Shown piece by piece: positions 34,847-45,280 of a DNA stretch of 64,000 bases (position 1 is its first letter; each line of letters starts with the position of its first letter). The position numbers were made by a program, and so were the translations under genes. Location: the NCBI GenBank assembly GCA_022511065.1, contig JAFLSG010000002.1, forward strand, positions 34,989 through 98,988, written 5' to 3'. Under the pieces are notes generated by a model. The model saw only the letters and a list, made by a program, of their open reading frames with translations, was not told the origin of the DNA and ran no database searches. This stretch comes from Prevotella sp. Its GTDB lineage: Bacteria; Bacteroidota; Bacteroidia; Bacteroidales; Bacteroidaceae.

Positions 34847-37201
34847 TTACGTAAACAGCCTGCCTATTTGATAGACCACTGCCGAGACTATCCAAGCCAC
34901 CGCCGTGGTATATCCCGCCGTGAACAATGCCCAGCGCCATGAGCCCGTCTCGTTCCTGATGGCCGCGATGGTGGCGATACAGGGGAAGTAGAGTAGGGTG
35001 AAGAGCAGGAAGCAGTAGGCGGTGAGCGGTGTGATATCTTCCTTCATATCATGGTAGAGTACGCCCATTGTGGAGGCTACAACCTCCTTTGCCCCCACGC
35101 CTGCAATCAGACTCACGTCGAGCTTCCAGTTGAAGCCCTGCGGAGCGAATAGCGGTTCTATCGCCTTGCCCATCCTGCCGATATAGCTCTGCTCCTGTTG
35201 CTGCTCCACGGTAAGTTGTTCGTGGTGAGGGAAATACTCCAATGCCCAGATGATGATGGATGCCACGAGGATGATGCCTCCCATCTTCCGCAGATACTCC
35301 TTGCCTTTATCCCACGTGTGTCTGCCTATCGCCTTGCCTGTAGGCCAGCGGTAGGGGGGTAACTCCATTACGAAAGGCGTGTCATCGCCCTTGATGACGA
35401 AGGTGGAAAAAATCTTGCTGACGATGACTGCCACGGCAATACCTGTGGCATAGAGTGACAAAAGTACCCATGACCGCCAATGGGTGGGGAAGAACATCCC
35501 GACAATCATGATGTAGATGGGCAATCGCGCTGAGCATGACATGAAGGGCAGCACCATCATCGTAATCAGTCGCGAGCGACGGCTCTCAATCATGCGGGTG
35601 GCCATCACCGCCGGCACGTTGCAGCCGAAGCCCATAATGAGTGGGATGAACGACTTGCCGTGCAACCCCATCTGGTGCATGAGCCTGTCCATGATGAAAG
35701 CCGCGCGCGCCATATAACCGGAGTCCTCCATGAGCGAGATAAAGAAATAGAGGATAAGGATTTGGGGAAGGAACACGATGACAGACCCCACGCCACCAAT
35801 TACGCCATCGACGAGCATCGCCTTCAGCGGGCCATCGGGCATGGTGCGGCTCGTGAAGTCGCCAATCCATTCCACCAATGCTTCTATCCAGTCCATGGGA
35901 TATTGCCCCACGGTGAATGTGGTCTCGAACATGACGAACAGCATCAGAAAAAATATCGGGAAGCCCCAGTATTTGTGGGAGAGCACATGGTCGATGAGGT
36001 GCGTCCACCGATAGGTGTCCTCCTCCGTGCCGGTGCTGAATTCCGCCTCCTTCAGCGCTCCGTTGATGAAACCATACTTGGCATCCATGATAGCCGTCTC
36101 GGAGTCACTCGTCGTCTCCTCCAATACGCGGGCGGCTGCCGTATCTCTTGCGGCAAGGATGGAGCGTGCCCTGTCTGGGGCCTTCTCCCGTATGAACTCC
36201 TCGATGTTCGTATCGTGCTCCAGCAGTTTCAGTGCCGCATAGCGGGTGGAGTATTGGCGGTGGATGGCAGCATCATGCTTCAGATACTGCTGAATGTGAC
36301 TGATGCCGTTCTCTATCTCATGGCCGTAGTTGATGTGCAGGTGGCGGGCTGTCTTGCTCGCGTCCTCATACACCTGTATCACCGCCTTGAACAGTTCCTT
36401 CACGCCCATGCCGTTCTTGAACGAGGTGGGCACCAACGGCATACCGAGCAGCGTGCTCAGCGTGGGAATATCCACGTGGTCACCCCTTCGCTGGAATTCA
36501 TCGTACATATTCAGCGCACCCACCATTCTCACGTCCATATCTACGAGTTGGGTAGTCAGATAGAGGTTGCGTTCCAAGTTGGAGGAGTCTATGACATTGA
36601 TGACCACGTCGGGCATCTGCTCTGCCAAGTGTTTCCTCACATAAAGCTCTTCTGGCGAGTAGCACGAAAGCGAGTAAGTGCCGGGGAGGTCAACAAGATG
36701 GAACTGATAGCCGAAGAACGAGGCGTGCGCCTCGGATGCATCCACCGTAACGCCGCTATAGTTGCCTACATGACCATGTGCGCCGGAGGCGAAGTTGAAG
36801 AGTGAGGTCTTTCCGCAATTTGGGTTACCCACGAGAGCCACATTGATAGTACGGCGTTCCTTCAGTGCGAGGTGACGCAGGTAGTCATCGGGATGCTCTT
36901 CCCGCTTGAGGCGTATCTTGTCCATATCCGTGAGCCTCTCGCCGTCGCCATCTTTTCCGTCAGTACCCTCGCTCGTATCTGCCGTCACTACCTCAATCAT
37001 CTCTGCCTCTTGATGCCTGAGACTCACCTCGTAGCCCATCACCTTGTATTTCACGGGGTCTTGCAGCGGAGCATTCAACAGAACCTCCACCGTCTTTCCC
37101 TTGATGAACCCCATTTCTATGAGGCGCTTGCGGAATCCTCCGTGCCCGGACACCTTTACGATGACCGCCTTCTCACCCGTGTTCAGCTCAGATAGTTTCA
37201 T
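34847..37201 (-). CDS. feoB: Ferrous iron transporter FeoAB fusion
   Basis: 784 residues joining FeoA and FeoB, as is usual in Bacteroidales. Residues 1-75 are the FeoA SH3-like domain (MKLSELNTGEKAVIVKVSG, RKRLIEMGFIKG). After an acidic linker comes the G domain with VALVGNPNCGKTSLFN (about 116-131), VDLPGTYSL and VINVIDSSNLERN, then the membrane part from about 405 with several helices (FPIFFLMLFVMFETTF, VGSVIVFLPQILILYF, GCNVPAVMATR). The GxxCxxP-like motif GCNVPA is intact. It imports Fe(II) across the inner membrane, driven or gated by GTP. No separate FeoC is seen. Confidence 0.96.
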   Translation of the reverse strand: MKLSELNTGEKAVIVKVSGHGGFRKRLIEMGFIKGKTVEVLLNAPLQDPVKYKVMGYEVSLRHQEAEMIEVVTADTSEGTDGKDGDGERLTDMDKIRLKREEHPDDYLRHLALKERRTINVALVGNPNCGKTSLFNFASGAHGHVGNYSGVTVDASEAHASFFGYQFHLVDLPGTYSLSCYSPEELYVRKHLAEQMPDVVINVIDSSNLERNLYLTTQLVDMDVRMVGALNMYDEFQRRGDHVDIPTLSTLLGMPLVPTSFKNGMGVKELFKAVIQVYEDASKTARHLHINYGHEIENGISHIQQYLKHDAAIHRQYSTRYAALKLLEHDTNIEEFIREKAPDRARSILAARDTAAARVLEETTSDSETAIMDAKYGFINGALKEAEFSTGTEEDTYRWTHLIDHVLSHKYWGFPIFFLMLFVMFETTFTVGQYPMDWIEALVEWIGDFTSRTMPDGPLKAMLVDGVIGGVGSVIVFLPQILILYFFISLMEDSGYMARAAFIMDRLMHQMGLHGKSFIPLIMGFGCNVPAVMATRMIESRRSRLITMMVLPFMSCSARLPIYIMIVGMFFPTHWRSWVLLSLYATGIAVAVIVSKIFSTFVIKGDDTPFVMELPPYRWPTGKAIGRHTWDKGKEYLRKMGGIILVASIIIWALEYFPHHEQLTVEQQQEQSYIGRMGKAIEPLFAPQGFNWKLDVSLIAGVGAKEVVASTMGVLYHDMKEDITPLTAYCFLLFTLLYFPCIATIAAIRNETGSWRWALFTAGYTTAVAWIVSAVVYQIGRLFT

Positions 37202-37216
37202 CCTTCTCCTCTCTTA

Positions 37217-38152
37217 TTACTGTTCACTCGTTCCGATAATCTCCCTCAATATCGTGGAGAACTTCTGGGCACCGGTATCAGTCAGGTGACTGGAATCATT
37301 GAAATCCTCGGGAAGAAAACGGGTGTCATAGAGGAAATCATAATACTCGACATTGGGATATTGTTTGCAAAGCTTCTGGACAAATTGCCTCATGTCGTTC
37401 AAGACAATGGGGTGGATAGTTTCCTGATAAGTTTTGTAAACAGGGGGAGATACGAGCACAAGGCGCGCTCCTTTGCGTTGCGTGAGCTGTGCCACGGTCT
37501 CATAGATATCCCACATCTGACGATATGCGTCGCCGTCAATAGGAAGTGACTCATCAAGAAGGGCAGGAAGTGCCCGCTGTTCCCAGTCTGCCAGACGGTC
37601 ACTGATGTCAAGCTTTACATATCCCAAAGAGTCGCATTCCTGCAAGGTCTTGGCATTATTCCAGAAACGCGACATATAATTCAGTTTGGAATTCAGAATC
37701 TCAGACCAATACCAAATAGGATCTATGCGCGTACCCATATATTTCGTGTGCATACAACGGCAGGTGGCGACAAGGCTTTCCGGCGCTTTCTTCTCATTGG
37801 GATTGGCCTTCTGACGCTCAAAGAAGAAACTTGTGTAGTCCACGGGCATCACTACCGCTTGAAGGCTATCCATACGGGGAACATACATCTCTGCCAATGC
37901 CGCATCATACTCACGGGTGCGGGCTGATATGGCCAGGTTGAACACACCTTTACCAACCATCTCCGGCTTTACTGCTTCCTCAATATGAGAGGATCCGAGC
38001 AATAATACCCGAATTTCCTTGCAGTGGTCTTCCATATATTGACACTTGTAGGAATAGATGTTCGGGCGATATAGAAGTGCCACCTCAATGACGGCAAACA
38101 TCAGAAAGGCGAGAATGGAAAAGCCGAGAAGATTAGTGAGAAACTTTTTCAT
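37217..38152 (-). CDS. SGNH-like exported protein, partner of the MBOAT acyltransferase
   Basis: 311 residues. A single N-terminal hydrophobic helix (LLGFSILAFLMFAVIEVALL) anchors it, with the rest outside. The block I-like LLLGSSHIEEAV (about 50-61) and the C-terminal DSSHLTDTGAQKFS (about 289-302) give the Ser and the Asp-x-x-His of an SGNH hydrolase or DltD/AlgX-like fold. It lies 1 base downstream of the MBOAT gene, the standard arrangement for two-component O-acylation of an exported polymer. The acceptor is not known. Confidence 0.75.
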   Translation of the reverse strand: MKKFLTNLLGFSILAFLMFAVIEVALLYRPNIYSYKCQYMEDHCKEIRVLLLGSSHIEEAVKPEMVGKGVFNLAISARTREYDAALAEMYVPRMDSLQAVVMPVDYTSFFFERQKANPNEKKAPESLVATCRCMHTKYMGTRIDPIWYWSEILNSKLNYMSRFWNNAKTLQECDSLGYVKLDISDRLADWEQRALPALLDESLPIDGDAYRQMWDIYETVAQLTQRKGARLVLVSPPVYKTYQETIHPIVLNDMRQFVQKLCKQYPNVEYYDFLYDTRFLPEDFNDSSHLTDTGAQKFSTILREIIGTSEQ

Positions 38153-38153
38153 A

Positions 38154-39602
38154 TCAGAACTGGAAATAAATGAATGCCTGACTTTTACCCGTGAAAGTGA
38201 TGATGAGCAGGATGATTAGGAGGTAAATACTGATTCTGATTCGTTTGAGCCGGAAAAGTGGAGTATCAGGAAACTGGAGTCCGTGTTCCTTCTCACGTTG
38301 CATCCATTCTACTGCCATAAGCAGCAAGCAGAAACCCAGATAGAGCTTACCATAGCTGTCAAGTATGGTTAAGGGAAGAATGTCGTTTGTAACCATACAT
38401 TGCAGATAGTCGAATGCCTGAGTTATGCTTTCGGAACGAAAGATGATTAATCCTATCACAACTAAAAGGAAAGTCATGCCCATTTGGCACACTTCTTTTA
38501 TGTTGGGGAAATTGCGACCGGCTGCAACAACATTCTGATACTTGGTATTGGCACCGAATAAATAATATAGGGAAATAATGATACCATGAAACAATCCCCA
38601 ACAGATGAATGTCCAGTTCGCTCCATGCCAGAACCCACTGACTCCCCACACAATGAGAATATTGCGAATAACCTTCCACTTTGCGCATCTGCTTCCTCCT
38701 AATGGGAAATACAGATAGTCCCTGAACCACGTCATCAGAGAGATATGCCATCGCCGCCAAAACTCTGGAATATTGCGGGAAAAATACGGCACGTTGAAAT
38801 TACGCTTCAAGTTGATACCGAATAATCTGGCGCAACCGATGGCAATGTCAGAGTATCCAGAGAAGTCACAATAGATCTGGAAAGTAAAAAGGATTCCTAT
38901 AACTAATAATGACAACCCAGAAAGATGCTCATAATTACTCCAATGAGCATTGACAACCGTTGCGCAGTTATCTGCAATCATAAGTTTCTTCATAAATCCC
39001 CAGAGCATTTGTCGCAATCCATCAACGGCACGAGCATAGTCAAAGCTGCGTTTTTGCTGAAACTGGGGCAACAAGTTTGTTGCTCGCTCGATAGGGCCAG
39101 CGACAAGCTGAGGGAAAAAACTGATATATGCGAAGAATTCTACAATATCACGAGTGGGCTGTATTTGTTTCCGATAAACATCGATAGTGTAGCTTAAGGC
39201 TTGGAAAGTGTAAAAGCTGATACCTACGGGTAGAATGATATCTAAAGTAATGCGGTCTATTTGATAACCCAATGCCAGGAATAGTGCCTCAAAGTTCTCG
39301 GCAAAGAAATTGAAATACTTGAATATGCCAAGTATAGCAAGATTCAGAACGATGTTTATTGCACTGACAATTCGTTGTGCTTTTCTCCTTTTTTCATAAT
39401 GTCCGATGAGCAACCCGCTCCAATAGCTGCAAAAAGAGGTAAATGCTATCAGGATAAGGAATCTCCAATCCCACCATCCATAGAATACATAGCTTGCCGT
39501 GACAATCAGCAGGTTCTGCCATCGGCGTTCACGAAAAACAAACCAATAGAGTAGGAACACTATTGGTAAGAAGAGAAGAAATTCTATAGAATTGAATAGC
39601 AT
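38154..39602 (-). CDS. MBOAT-family membrane O-acyltransferase (AlgI/DltB-like)
   Basis: 482 residues with about ten membrane helices starting at IEFLLFLPIVFLLYWFVF. The conserved features are the family loop WRRWHISLMTWFRDYLYFPLGGSR (about 283-306) and the active His in VSGFWHGANWTFICWGLFHG (about 327-346). Such proteins pass acyl groups across the membrane to an exported acceptor, using a partner like the SGNH-type protein encoded next. It is 31 bases downstream of an ABC ATPase gene on the same strand. The sugar or polymer modified is unknown. Confidence 0.93.
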   Translation of the reverse strand: MLFNSIEFLLFLPIVFLLYWFVFRERRWQNLLIVTASYVFYGWWDWRFLILIAFTSFCSYWSGLLIGHYEKRRKAQRIVSAINIVLNLAILGIFKYFNFFAENFEALFLALGYQIDRITLDIILPVGISFYTFQALSYTIDVYRKQIQPTRDIVEFFAYISFFPQLVAGPIERATNLLPQFQQKRSFDYARAVDGLRQMLWGFMKKLMIADNCATVVNAHWSNYEHLSGLSLLVIGILFTFQIYCDFSGYSDIAIGCARLFGINLKRNFNVPYFSRNIPEFWRRWHISLMTWFRDYLYFPLGGSRCAKWKVIRNILIVWGVSGFWHGANWTFICWGLFHGIIISLYYLFGANTKYQNVVAAGRNFPNIKEVCQMGMTFLLVVIGLIIFRSESITQAFDYLQCMVTNDILPLTILDSYGKLYLGFCLLLMAVEWMQREKEHGLQFPDTPLFRLKRIRISIYLLIILLIITFTGKSQAFIYFQF

Positions 39603-39633
39603 CGTTTATTTCTTTTGGGGATTTTCCTGCTAT

Positions 39634-40332
39634 TTATGTTTCAAAGTAATTCTCCAACTCCGCCTTTGCACTGCCATTCTCATTTGCAAGGTCTTTGATA
39701 ATCTGACCCTTCTCCAGTAGGGCGATGCGGGTGGAAATATCTACCGTGTGCGCAAGGTTATGGCTGGAGATGAGGATGGTGGCGCCAGTATCCTTGTTAT
39801 ATTCAGTCAGCACGTGCTTCAGGATGTTCTGGCTCGAGGGATCGAGGAAATTGAAGGGCTCATCGAGTATCACCAAACGGGGACGGTTAAAAAGGGCGGA
39901 GATGATGCCTACCTTCTGCTTATTACCCGCCGAGAGGTTGCGGATGAGTTTCTTTTGCCCGAATATCTCTCCACCTGCCAACCGCTCGAAATCCTGTAGG
40001 CGTGCATCCACTGCCTCGGGTGTCATTTCTGTTATCTTACCGATGAAAGAGAAATACTCCTCGGGGGTGAGGAAATCAATGAGGAAACCATCATCGATAA
40101 AAGCACCCGTGGTTTTCTTCCAGTCTTCCGATTGAGCGGGATTGACACCATTTAGTTCTATGCCTCCCTCATCGGGCTTCAACAGGTCGAGTAACATACG
40201 GAAGAGTGTGGTCTTGCCTGCGCCGTTATTACCTACAAGCCCAAGGATATCCCCATCATTGATGGTCAATGAGGGGATATCGCAGGCTATAGTCTCGCCA
40301 AATGCTTTCTTGAGATTTTGGATGGTAATCAT
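39634..40332 (-). CDS. ABC transporter ATP-binding protein without a nearby permease
   Basis: 232 residues. Walker A GNNGAGKT (about 34-41), signature NLSAGNKQKVG (a non-standard LSAGN in place of LSGGQ), Walker B RLVILDEPFNFLD and the His switch SSHNL. This matches the ATPases that in Bacteroidetes usually pair with a multi-helix permease of the DUF5687 type. No such permease lies on either side: the next genes are MBOAT (31 bases downstream) and secA (upstream). So it either works with a permease elsewhere or with the acylation system. It lies 18 bases after secA. Confidence 0.88.
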   Translation of the reverse strand: MITIQNLKKAFGETIACDIPSLTINDGDILGLVGNNGAGKTTLFRMLLDLLKPDEGGIELNGVNPAQSEDWKKTTGAFIDDGFLIDFLTPEEYFSFIGKITEMTPEAVDARLQDFERLAGGEIFGQKKLIRNLSAGNKQKVGIISALFNRPRLVILDEPFNFLDPSSQNILKHVLTEYNKDTGATILISSHNLAHTVDISTRIALLEKGQIIKDLANENGSAKAELENYFET

Positions 40333-40350
40333 AAGCGGGATGCATTTGAT

Positions 40351-43300
40351 TTACACGATACCCTTACCGTGACAGTTCTTGAACTTTTTGCCAGAACCAC
40401 AGGGACAGGGATCATTGCGACCAGGCAGCTTATCCTTGATAATCGGCGTGCGAGACTGCTGAGCGCGTGTGTCTTGCTGAGCTGCCGCAGCCTGGTTCGG
40501 GTCAGTCAGTTGTTCCTCACCGATGTTCTGCTTACTCTCTGTGTATTGCTGACGCTGGGTGCGCTGTTCGGGAGCAGCCTCCTGCACCTCTTGTTGCTGC
40601 ACCTCAGGTATCTGGGCACGGGTAAGGATGGAGCAGATGCGGTTATACATCTCGTTAATCATGCCGTCCCATACCTTTGCACTCTCCAGTTTGAAGATGA
40701 GCAACGGGTCTTTCTGCTCGTAACTTGCATTCTGCACGGAGTGCTTCAACTCGTCGAGCTGACGCAGATTCTCCTTCCAGGAGTCATCGATGATGTGGAG
40801 TAAGATAGACTTCTCGAACTCCTTCACTACCGACTTCGATTGCGTCTCGTATGCCTCTTTCAGGTTGCAAGGGATGTTATACATCTTCCGACCATCGGTA
40901 ATGGGCACCATGATGCGCTCGAAGCGACTGCCTTGGGTCTCATACACTTGCGCAATGATGGGTTGTGCCACCGTCTGTATGCGCTCCGTGCGGCGGTTGA
41001 AGTTCTCAATGGCAGCCTGGAATGCGTTTTCGGTCAGTTTCTCTCGCGGTTCGCTCATAAACTGCTCACTTGTGAACGGCACCTCCATGGAGAGAATATG
41101 CAGGAATTCCTCGCGGCAACCATCATAGTCGTTGTTCTCGATGATATTCACCACGCGATCCCAGATAATGTTCGCGATGTCCATACCGATGCGCTCACCC
41201 ATCAGGGCGTGACGGCGCTTTTCGTAGATGACCGTGCGCTGCTTGTTCATCACGTCATCGTATTCAATCAGGCGCTTGCGGACACCAAAGTGGTTTTCCT
41301 CCACTTTCTTCTGCGCGCGCTCAATGCTCTTTGAGATCATCGGACTTTCAATCATCTCACCATCCTTGAATCCAAGGCGGTCCATTACCGATGCGATACG
41401 CTCGGAAGCGAAGAGGCGCATCAACTTATCTTCAAGCGACACATAGAATACGGACGAGCCCGGGTCTCCCTGACGACCAGCACGACCACGCAACTGCCTA
41501 TCCACGCGACGGCTCTCATGGCGCTCCGTACCGATGATGGCAAGACCACCTGCTGCCTTTACTTCGGGCGACAACTTGATATCCGTACCACGACCAGCCA
41601 TATTGGTTGCGATGGTTACGGCTCCGAGACCATTCGTAGATTGACCTGCCAAGGCAACGATGTCAGCCTCCTTTTGGTGAAGTTTGGCATTGAGCACCTG
41701 ATGCGGAATCTTACGCATGGAAAGCATCTTCGAGAGCAACTCGGAGATTTCAACCGAGGTCGTACCAACAAGCGTCGGGCGACCACTCTCGCGCATCTTC
41801 ACGATTTCGTCGATTACCGCGTTATATTTCTCACGCGCCGTCTTATATACACGGTCATCCTGGTCATTACGGAGTACAGGGCGGTTGGTGGGGATTTCCA
41901 CCACATCAAGTTTATAGATATCCCAGAACTCACCAGCCTCCGTAGATGCCGTACCCGTCATACCTGCCAACTTGTGGTACATACGGAAGTAGTTCTGCAG
42001 GGTGATGGTGGCAAATGTCTGCGTGGCTGCTTCCACCTTTACGTGTTCCTTTGCCTCCACAGCTTGATGGAGTCCATCGCTCCATCGGCGGCCATCCATG
42101 ATACGACCAGTCTGCTCATCCACAATCTTCACCTCGCCGTCAATGACTACATACTCATCGTCCTTATTGAACATACAATACGCCTTCAGCAACTGCTGCA
42201 AGGTGTGTACGCGCTCACTTTGCACGGCATAGTGATTGAGCAATTCATCTTTCTTGTCCAAACGCTCTTGGTCTGTCAGTCCCGTCTCTGCTTCCAATGC
42301 AGACAACTCTGACGTGATGTCGGGCAATACGAACAACTCACTGTCGTTCACCTGCTTGGCAAGCCATGCCGTACCTTTATCAGTAAGATCGCAGGAGTTT
42401 AACTTTTCATCCACCACGAAATAAAGTGGTTCAACAGCCTCGGGCATACGACGGTTGTTGTTCTCCATATAAATCTCCTCCGTCTTCAGCATACCTGCCT
42501 TGATACCCTCCTCGGAGAGATACTTGATGAGTGGCTTGTTTTTCGGGAGCGCCTTATGAGAGCGATAGAGCGACAAATAACCCGCATCAAGCTTCTCCTG
42601 ACCTTCCTTCTTGTTGCCAGCCTCAATGAGTTTGTTACCGTCGCCAATCATCTGCTTAGCCTCGGCAAGGTATTGCGTGGCAAGCTGGCGCTGAACGCCC
42701 ACAAGCTTCTCTACCAACGGCTGATATTCCTCAAACATCTGGTCATCACCCTTCGGTACGGGACCAGAGATAATCAGCGGTGTACGGGCATCGTCAATCA
42801 ATACGGAGTCCACCTCATCGACGATGGCATAGTTATGGCTGCGCTGCACGAGGTCGGCAGAAGATATCGCCATATTATCACGCAGATAGTCGAAACCAAA
42901 CTCGTTGTTAGTTCCGAAGGTGATGTCTGCCTGATAAGCCCTGCGGCGAGCCTCAGAGTTGGGTTGATGCTTGTCGATACAATCCACGCTCAGTCCGTGG
43001 AACATATAGAGCGGACCCATCCACTCGGAGTCACGCTTGGCAAGGTAGTCGTTCACCGTTACCACGTGAACACCATTACCCGTCAAGGCATTGAGGAACA
43101 CAGGCAGGGTAGCCACGAGCGTCTTACCTTCACCCGTCGCCATCTCCGCAATCTTTCCCTGATGGAGCACGATACCACCAAACAACTGCACGTCATAATG
43201 TACCATCTCCCACTTAAGGTCATTGCCACCCGCCGTCCAATGGTTGTGATAGATTGCCTTGTCGCCGTCGATGGTGACAAAATCCTTTCGTGGGTCAGCA

Positions 43301-43716
43301 GCCAACTCACGGTCAAAATCCGTGGCGGTTACTACCGTCTCTTCATTCTCGGCAAACCTGCGTGCCGTCTCTTTCACAATGGCGAACACCTCAGGCATCA
43401 CCTCGTCGAGTGCCTTCTCATAGATTTCCAGCACTTCCTTCTCAATCTTGTCTATCTGTGCGAAAATATCTGCGCGCTCATCGATGGGCGTGCTTTCAAT
43501 CGTCGCCTTGAGTTCTTCTATCTGTGCCTTCTGCGCCGTGGCTGCACCCTGCACTTGCTTTTGAATCGCCTTTGTGCGCTCACGCAGCGCGTCGTTGTCT
43601 AATTGTGCCACTTGCGGTGATACAGCCTTCACTTTCTCGACAAGCGGTTGGATGAGTTTCATGTCGCGTGTGGACTTGTCACCAAACAACGACTTCAAGA
43701 TCTTATTAAAATTCAT
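40351..43716 (-). CDS. secA: Protein translocase ATPase SecA
   Basis: 1121 residues, the long Bacteroidetes form. Motor domain NBD1 with MATGEGKT (about 193-200), [14 protein letters not shown] and [16 protein letters not shown]; a large insertion near 325-420 with [23 protein letters not shown]2 with [12 protein letters not shown] and [12 protein letters not shown]; then helical scaffold and C-terminal zinc motif [14 protein letters not shown] at the end, after a Gln-rich linker. It drives Sec-dependent export through SecYEG. The leader carries three 21-bp repeats and a strong promoter (43781-43812). Confidence 0.98.
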   Translation of the reverse strand: MNFNKILKSLFGDKSTRDMKLIQPLVEKVKAVSPQVAQLDNDALRERTKAIQKQVQGAATAQKAQIEELKATIESTPIDERADIFAQIDKIEKEVLEIYEKALDEVMPEVFAIVKETARRFAENEETVVTATDFDRELAADPRKDFVTIDGDKAIYHNHWTAGGNDLKWEMVHYDVQLFGGIVLHQGKIAEMATGEGKTLVATLPVFLNALTGNGVHVVTVNDYLAKRDSEWMGPLYMFHGLSVDCIDKHQPNSEARRRAYQADITFGTNNEFGFDYLRDNMAISSADLVQRSHNYAIVDEVDSVLIDDARTPLIISGPVPKGDDQMFEEYQPLVEKLVGVQRQLATQYLAEAKQMIGDGNKLIEAGNKKEGQEKLDAGYLSLYRSHKALPKNKPLIKYLSEEGIKAGMLKTEEIYMENNNRRMPEAVEPLYFVVDEKLNSCDLTDKGTAWLAKQVNDSELFVLPDITSELSALEAETGLTDQERLDKKDELLNHYAVQSERVHTLQQLLKAYCMFNKDDEYVVIDGEVKIVDEQTGRIMDGRRWSDGLHQAVEAKEHVKVEAATQTFATITLQNYFRMYHKLAGMTGTASTEAGEFWDIYKLDVVEIPTNRPVLRNDQDDRVYKTAREKYNAVIDEIVKMRESGRPTLVGTTSVEISELLSKMLSMRKIPHQVLNAKLHQKEADIVALAGQSTNGLGAVTIATNMAGRGTDIKLSPEVKAAGGLAIIGTERHESRRVDRQLRGRAGRQGDPGSSVFYVSLEDKLMRLFASERIASVMDRLGFKDGEMIESPMISKSIERAQKKVEENHFGVRKRLIEYDDVMNKQRTVIYEKRRHALMGERIGMDIANIIWDRVVNIIENNDYDGCREEFLHILSMEVPFTSEQFMSEPREKLTENAFQAAIENFNRRTERIQTVAQPIIAQVYETQGSRFERIMVPITDGRKMYNIPCNLKEAYETQSKSVVKEFEKSILLHIIDDSWKENLRQLDELKHSVQNASYEQKDPLLIFKLESAKVWDGMINEMYNRICSILTRAQIPEVQQQEVQEAAPEQRTQRQQYTESKQNIGEEQLTDPNQAAAAQQDTRAQQSRTPIIKDKLPGRNDPCPCGSGKKFKNCHGKGIV

Positions 43717-43731
43717 TGTTGTTATAATAAC

Positions 43732-43780
43732 ATTACTGGTTATACTGATAAAATTACTGGTTATGCTGATAAAATTGCTG
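43732..43780. repeat. 21-bp tandem repeats in the secA leader
   Basis: Two units of 21 bases (43732-43752 and 43753-43773) differ by a single base and a third partial unit follows (43774-43780). The core is ATTACTGGTTAT. They lie between the promoter and the secA start codon and so should be transcribed. Confidence 0.88.
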
Positions 43781-43812
43781 CAAAATTACAAAGAATATTT
43801 GTAATTGCCAAA
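43781..43812 (-). promoter_or_regulatory. Promoter of secA
   Basis: TAATTTTG (43781-43788) with TTTG (43809-43812), spacer exactly 20, on the minus strand. It gives a leader of about 60 bases, nearly all of which is the 21-bp repeat. Confidence 0.8.
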
Positions 43813-43819
43813 GAAATGG

Positions 43820-45280
43820 TCAGAACAATGGCTCTGACGGGCATGCATTAGGGGCACGGATGCGGATAGAACGTGCCAAAGTGGGGGCGATGCGGTCAAT
43901 GGTGACGGGTGTGGAGACGCGCCTTGCTTCCACGTTTACCCCGTATAGGATGATGGGGAACGGGGTGGCTGATAATTGCGATAGATAGTCCGCTTGGGGC
44001 GTGTCTTCGTTGCAGATATGCCATCCCGGGGCAACCTCCACAAGAATATCGCCGCTGCGCTCTAAGCTGAACCCGTTTCTCAGTCTTGCCGTCTGCTCAT
44101 TGGTGCCGCTCAAGAGCTGCATTCCGGTGTAGGTGTTCCTGACCCCTGCCATCTGCGAGATGAACTCTTGTGCGCGCTGGGAGATTTCGGTCAATGTGAT
44201 GCGCTTCGATTCCAACAACTGGTGGTTGAAGAATATCTGATTGCCGAAATAAGCTTCCACATAGCGGGCTTGTCCCCAGAGGGCACCCAGATACATATTC
44301 AGCAGGTTGGCCGTACGGTTGATGTAGAATGTGCCGGTGGGGATTCGATATTTGGAGTAGTCAATGCTTGGCTCGTCACTATATCCCGTACCTGTGACCA
44401 TGAAGAGCACGCGGTCTGCACCTATCTTGCGCTCTATGCGTGACAGCAGGCTGTCTAAATTTTGGTCTAACCGAACATAGGTATCCTGAATCTCCTGTCG
44501 ATATTCAGCCATCGTTGCCGAGGTGGATTGCCCGACATGGTAGGTCAGGCAAAGCAAGTCGGTCACTTCGTCATCACCCAATGCCTGTTGTTCCACGCAT
44601 AGGGAAGCCAATGCTGTTATATCGTCATTCTTGGAAGGTTTGACGGCATTCTTCTTGCTTCGGATTCTTCTTTTCGGTCGCTTTAACTCGTTGAAAGACA
44701 ATAGCCAATTCGGACTTTCATTCGAGTAATACGAAGAGGATGTCCATCGCCCGCTTGTCTCATCCTCCCAGATAGCACCATCCGCCGCATGACCGGCTGC
44801 AAGTATCGCGGCATCGCAGTAGGGAGCAATGGAGAATATCTTGGCTTTCCCGTCGGTCGCAACCTTCAGTTCATCGCCGATGGTTGAGGTGGCAAGCTGG
44901 GTGGGGACGGGCGTTCCTAACTGCTTTGGGTCATCGGTGCAGTTGATGGGGCGCAAGGTTTCCCTGTTGAGCCATTGCCTGCCTATGATTCCGTGATAAT
45001 AGGGAGTAGTGCCTGTCATGACTGACGAAATGGCAGAAGCACGGTCGGTGGGCGCAAAAGGATAGGAGGCATTCTCATAGACAGCCCCCTGGGTGAGCAG
45101 GCGCTTGAAACCATTCTCGCCGTAGAGAGGGACAAACGCCTCCAAATAATCACTGCGCAACTGGTCTATCATGACATTCACCACCAGTCGTGGCGCCTGC
45201 CGAGCCGCGTCTTGCCCTGCCATTTCCGTATAGAATCCTAATACGGCGAGCAGCGTGATATAGAGGTGCTTGTTTCTCAA
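43820..45280 (-). CDS. Alkaline-phosphatase-fold exported protein, probable pseudoenzyme
   Basis: 486 residues with a signal peptide (cleavage near TEMAGQ). It follows the PafA/type I phosphodiesterase layout: VVNVMIDQLRSDYLEAF with metal Asp39, then ASYPFAPTDRASAISSVMTG and GTTPYYHGIIGRQWLN. However, by alignment to the PafA pattern (TYTGPGHAS, HGIIGND, DYVGH, TADHG) the Thr nucleophile is Arg80, the following Asn is Arg101, and the zinc-ligand Asp and His positions are Tyr247/Gln251 and Thr298/Gly299. So the fold seems kept but catalysis lost. It overlaps the DUF4105 gene by 4 bases. It may be a binding or structural protein in the envelope. Confidence 0.85.
   Translation of the reverse strand: MRNKHLYITLLAVLGFYTEMAGQDAARQAPRLVVNVMIDQLRSDYLEAFVPLYGENGFKRLLTQGAVYENASYPFAPTDRASAISSVMTGTTPYYHGIIGRQWLNRETLRPINCTDDPKQLGTPVPTQLATSTIGDELKVATDGKAKIFSIAPYCDAAILAAGHAADGAIWEDETSGRWTSSSYYSNESPNWLLSFNELKRPKRRIRSKKNAVKPSKNDDITALASLCVEQQALGDDEVTDLLCLTYHVGQSTSATMAEYRQEIQDTYVRLDQNLDSLLSRIERKIGADRVLFMVTGTGYSDEPSIDYSKYRIPTGTFYINRTANLLNMYLGALWGQARYVEAYFGNQIFFNHQLLESKRITLTEISQRAQEFISQMAGVRNTYTGMQLLSGTNEQTARLRNGFSLERSGDILVEVAPGWHICNEDTPQADYLSQLSATPFPIILYGVNVEARRVSTPVTIDRIAPTLARSIRIRAPNACPSEPLF

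Noticed and set aside
42556..43602. A 348-codon open frame antisense to secA
   Set aside because: secA is unmistakable on the other strand; the antisense product has no protein-like motifs.
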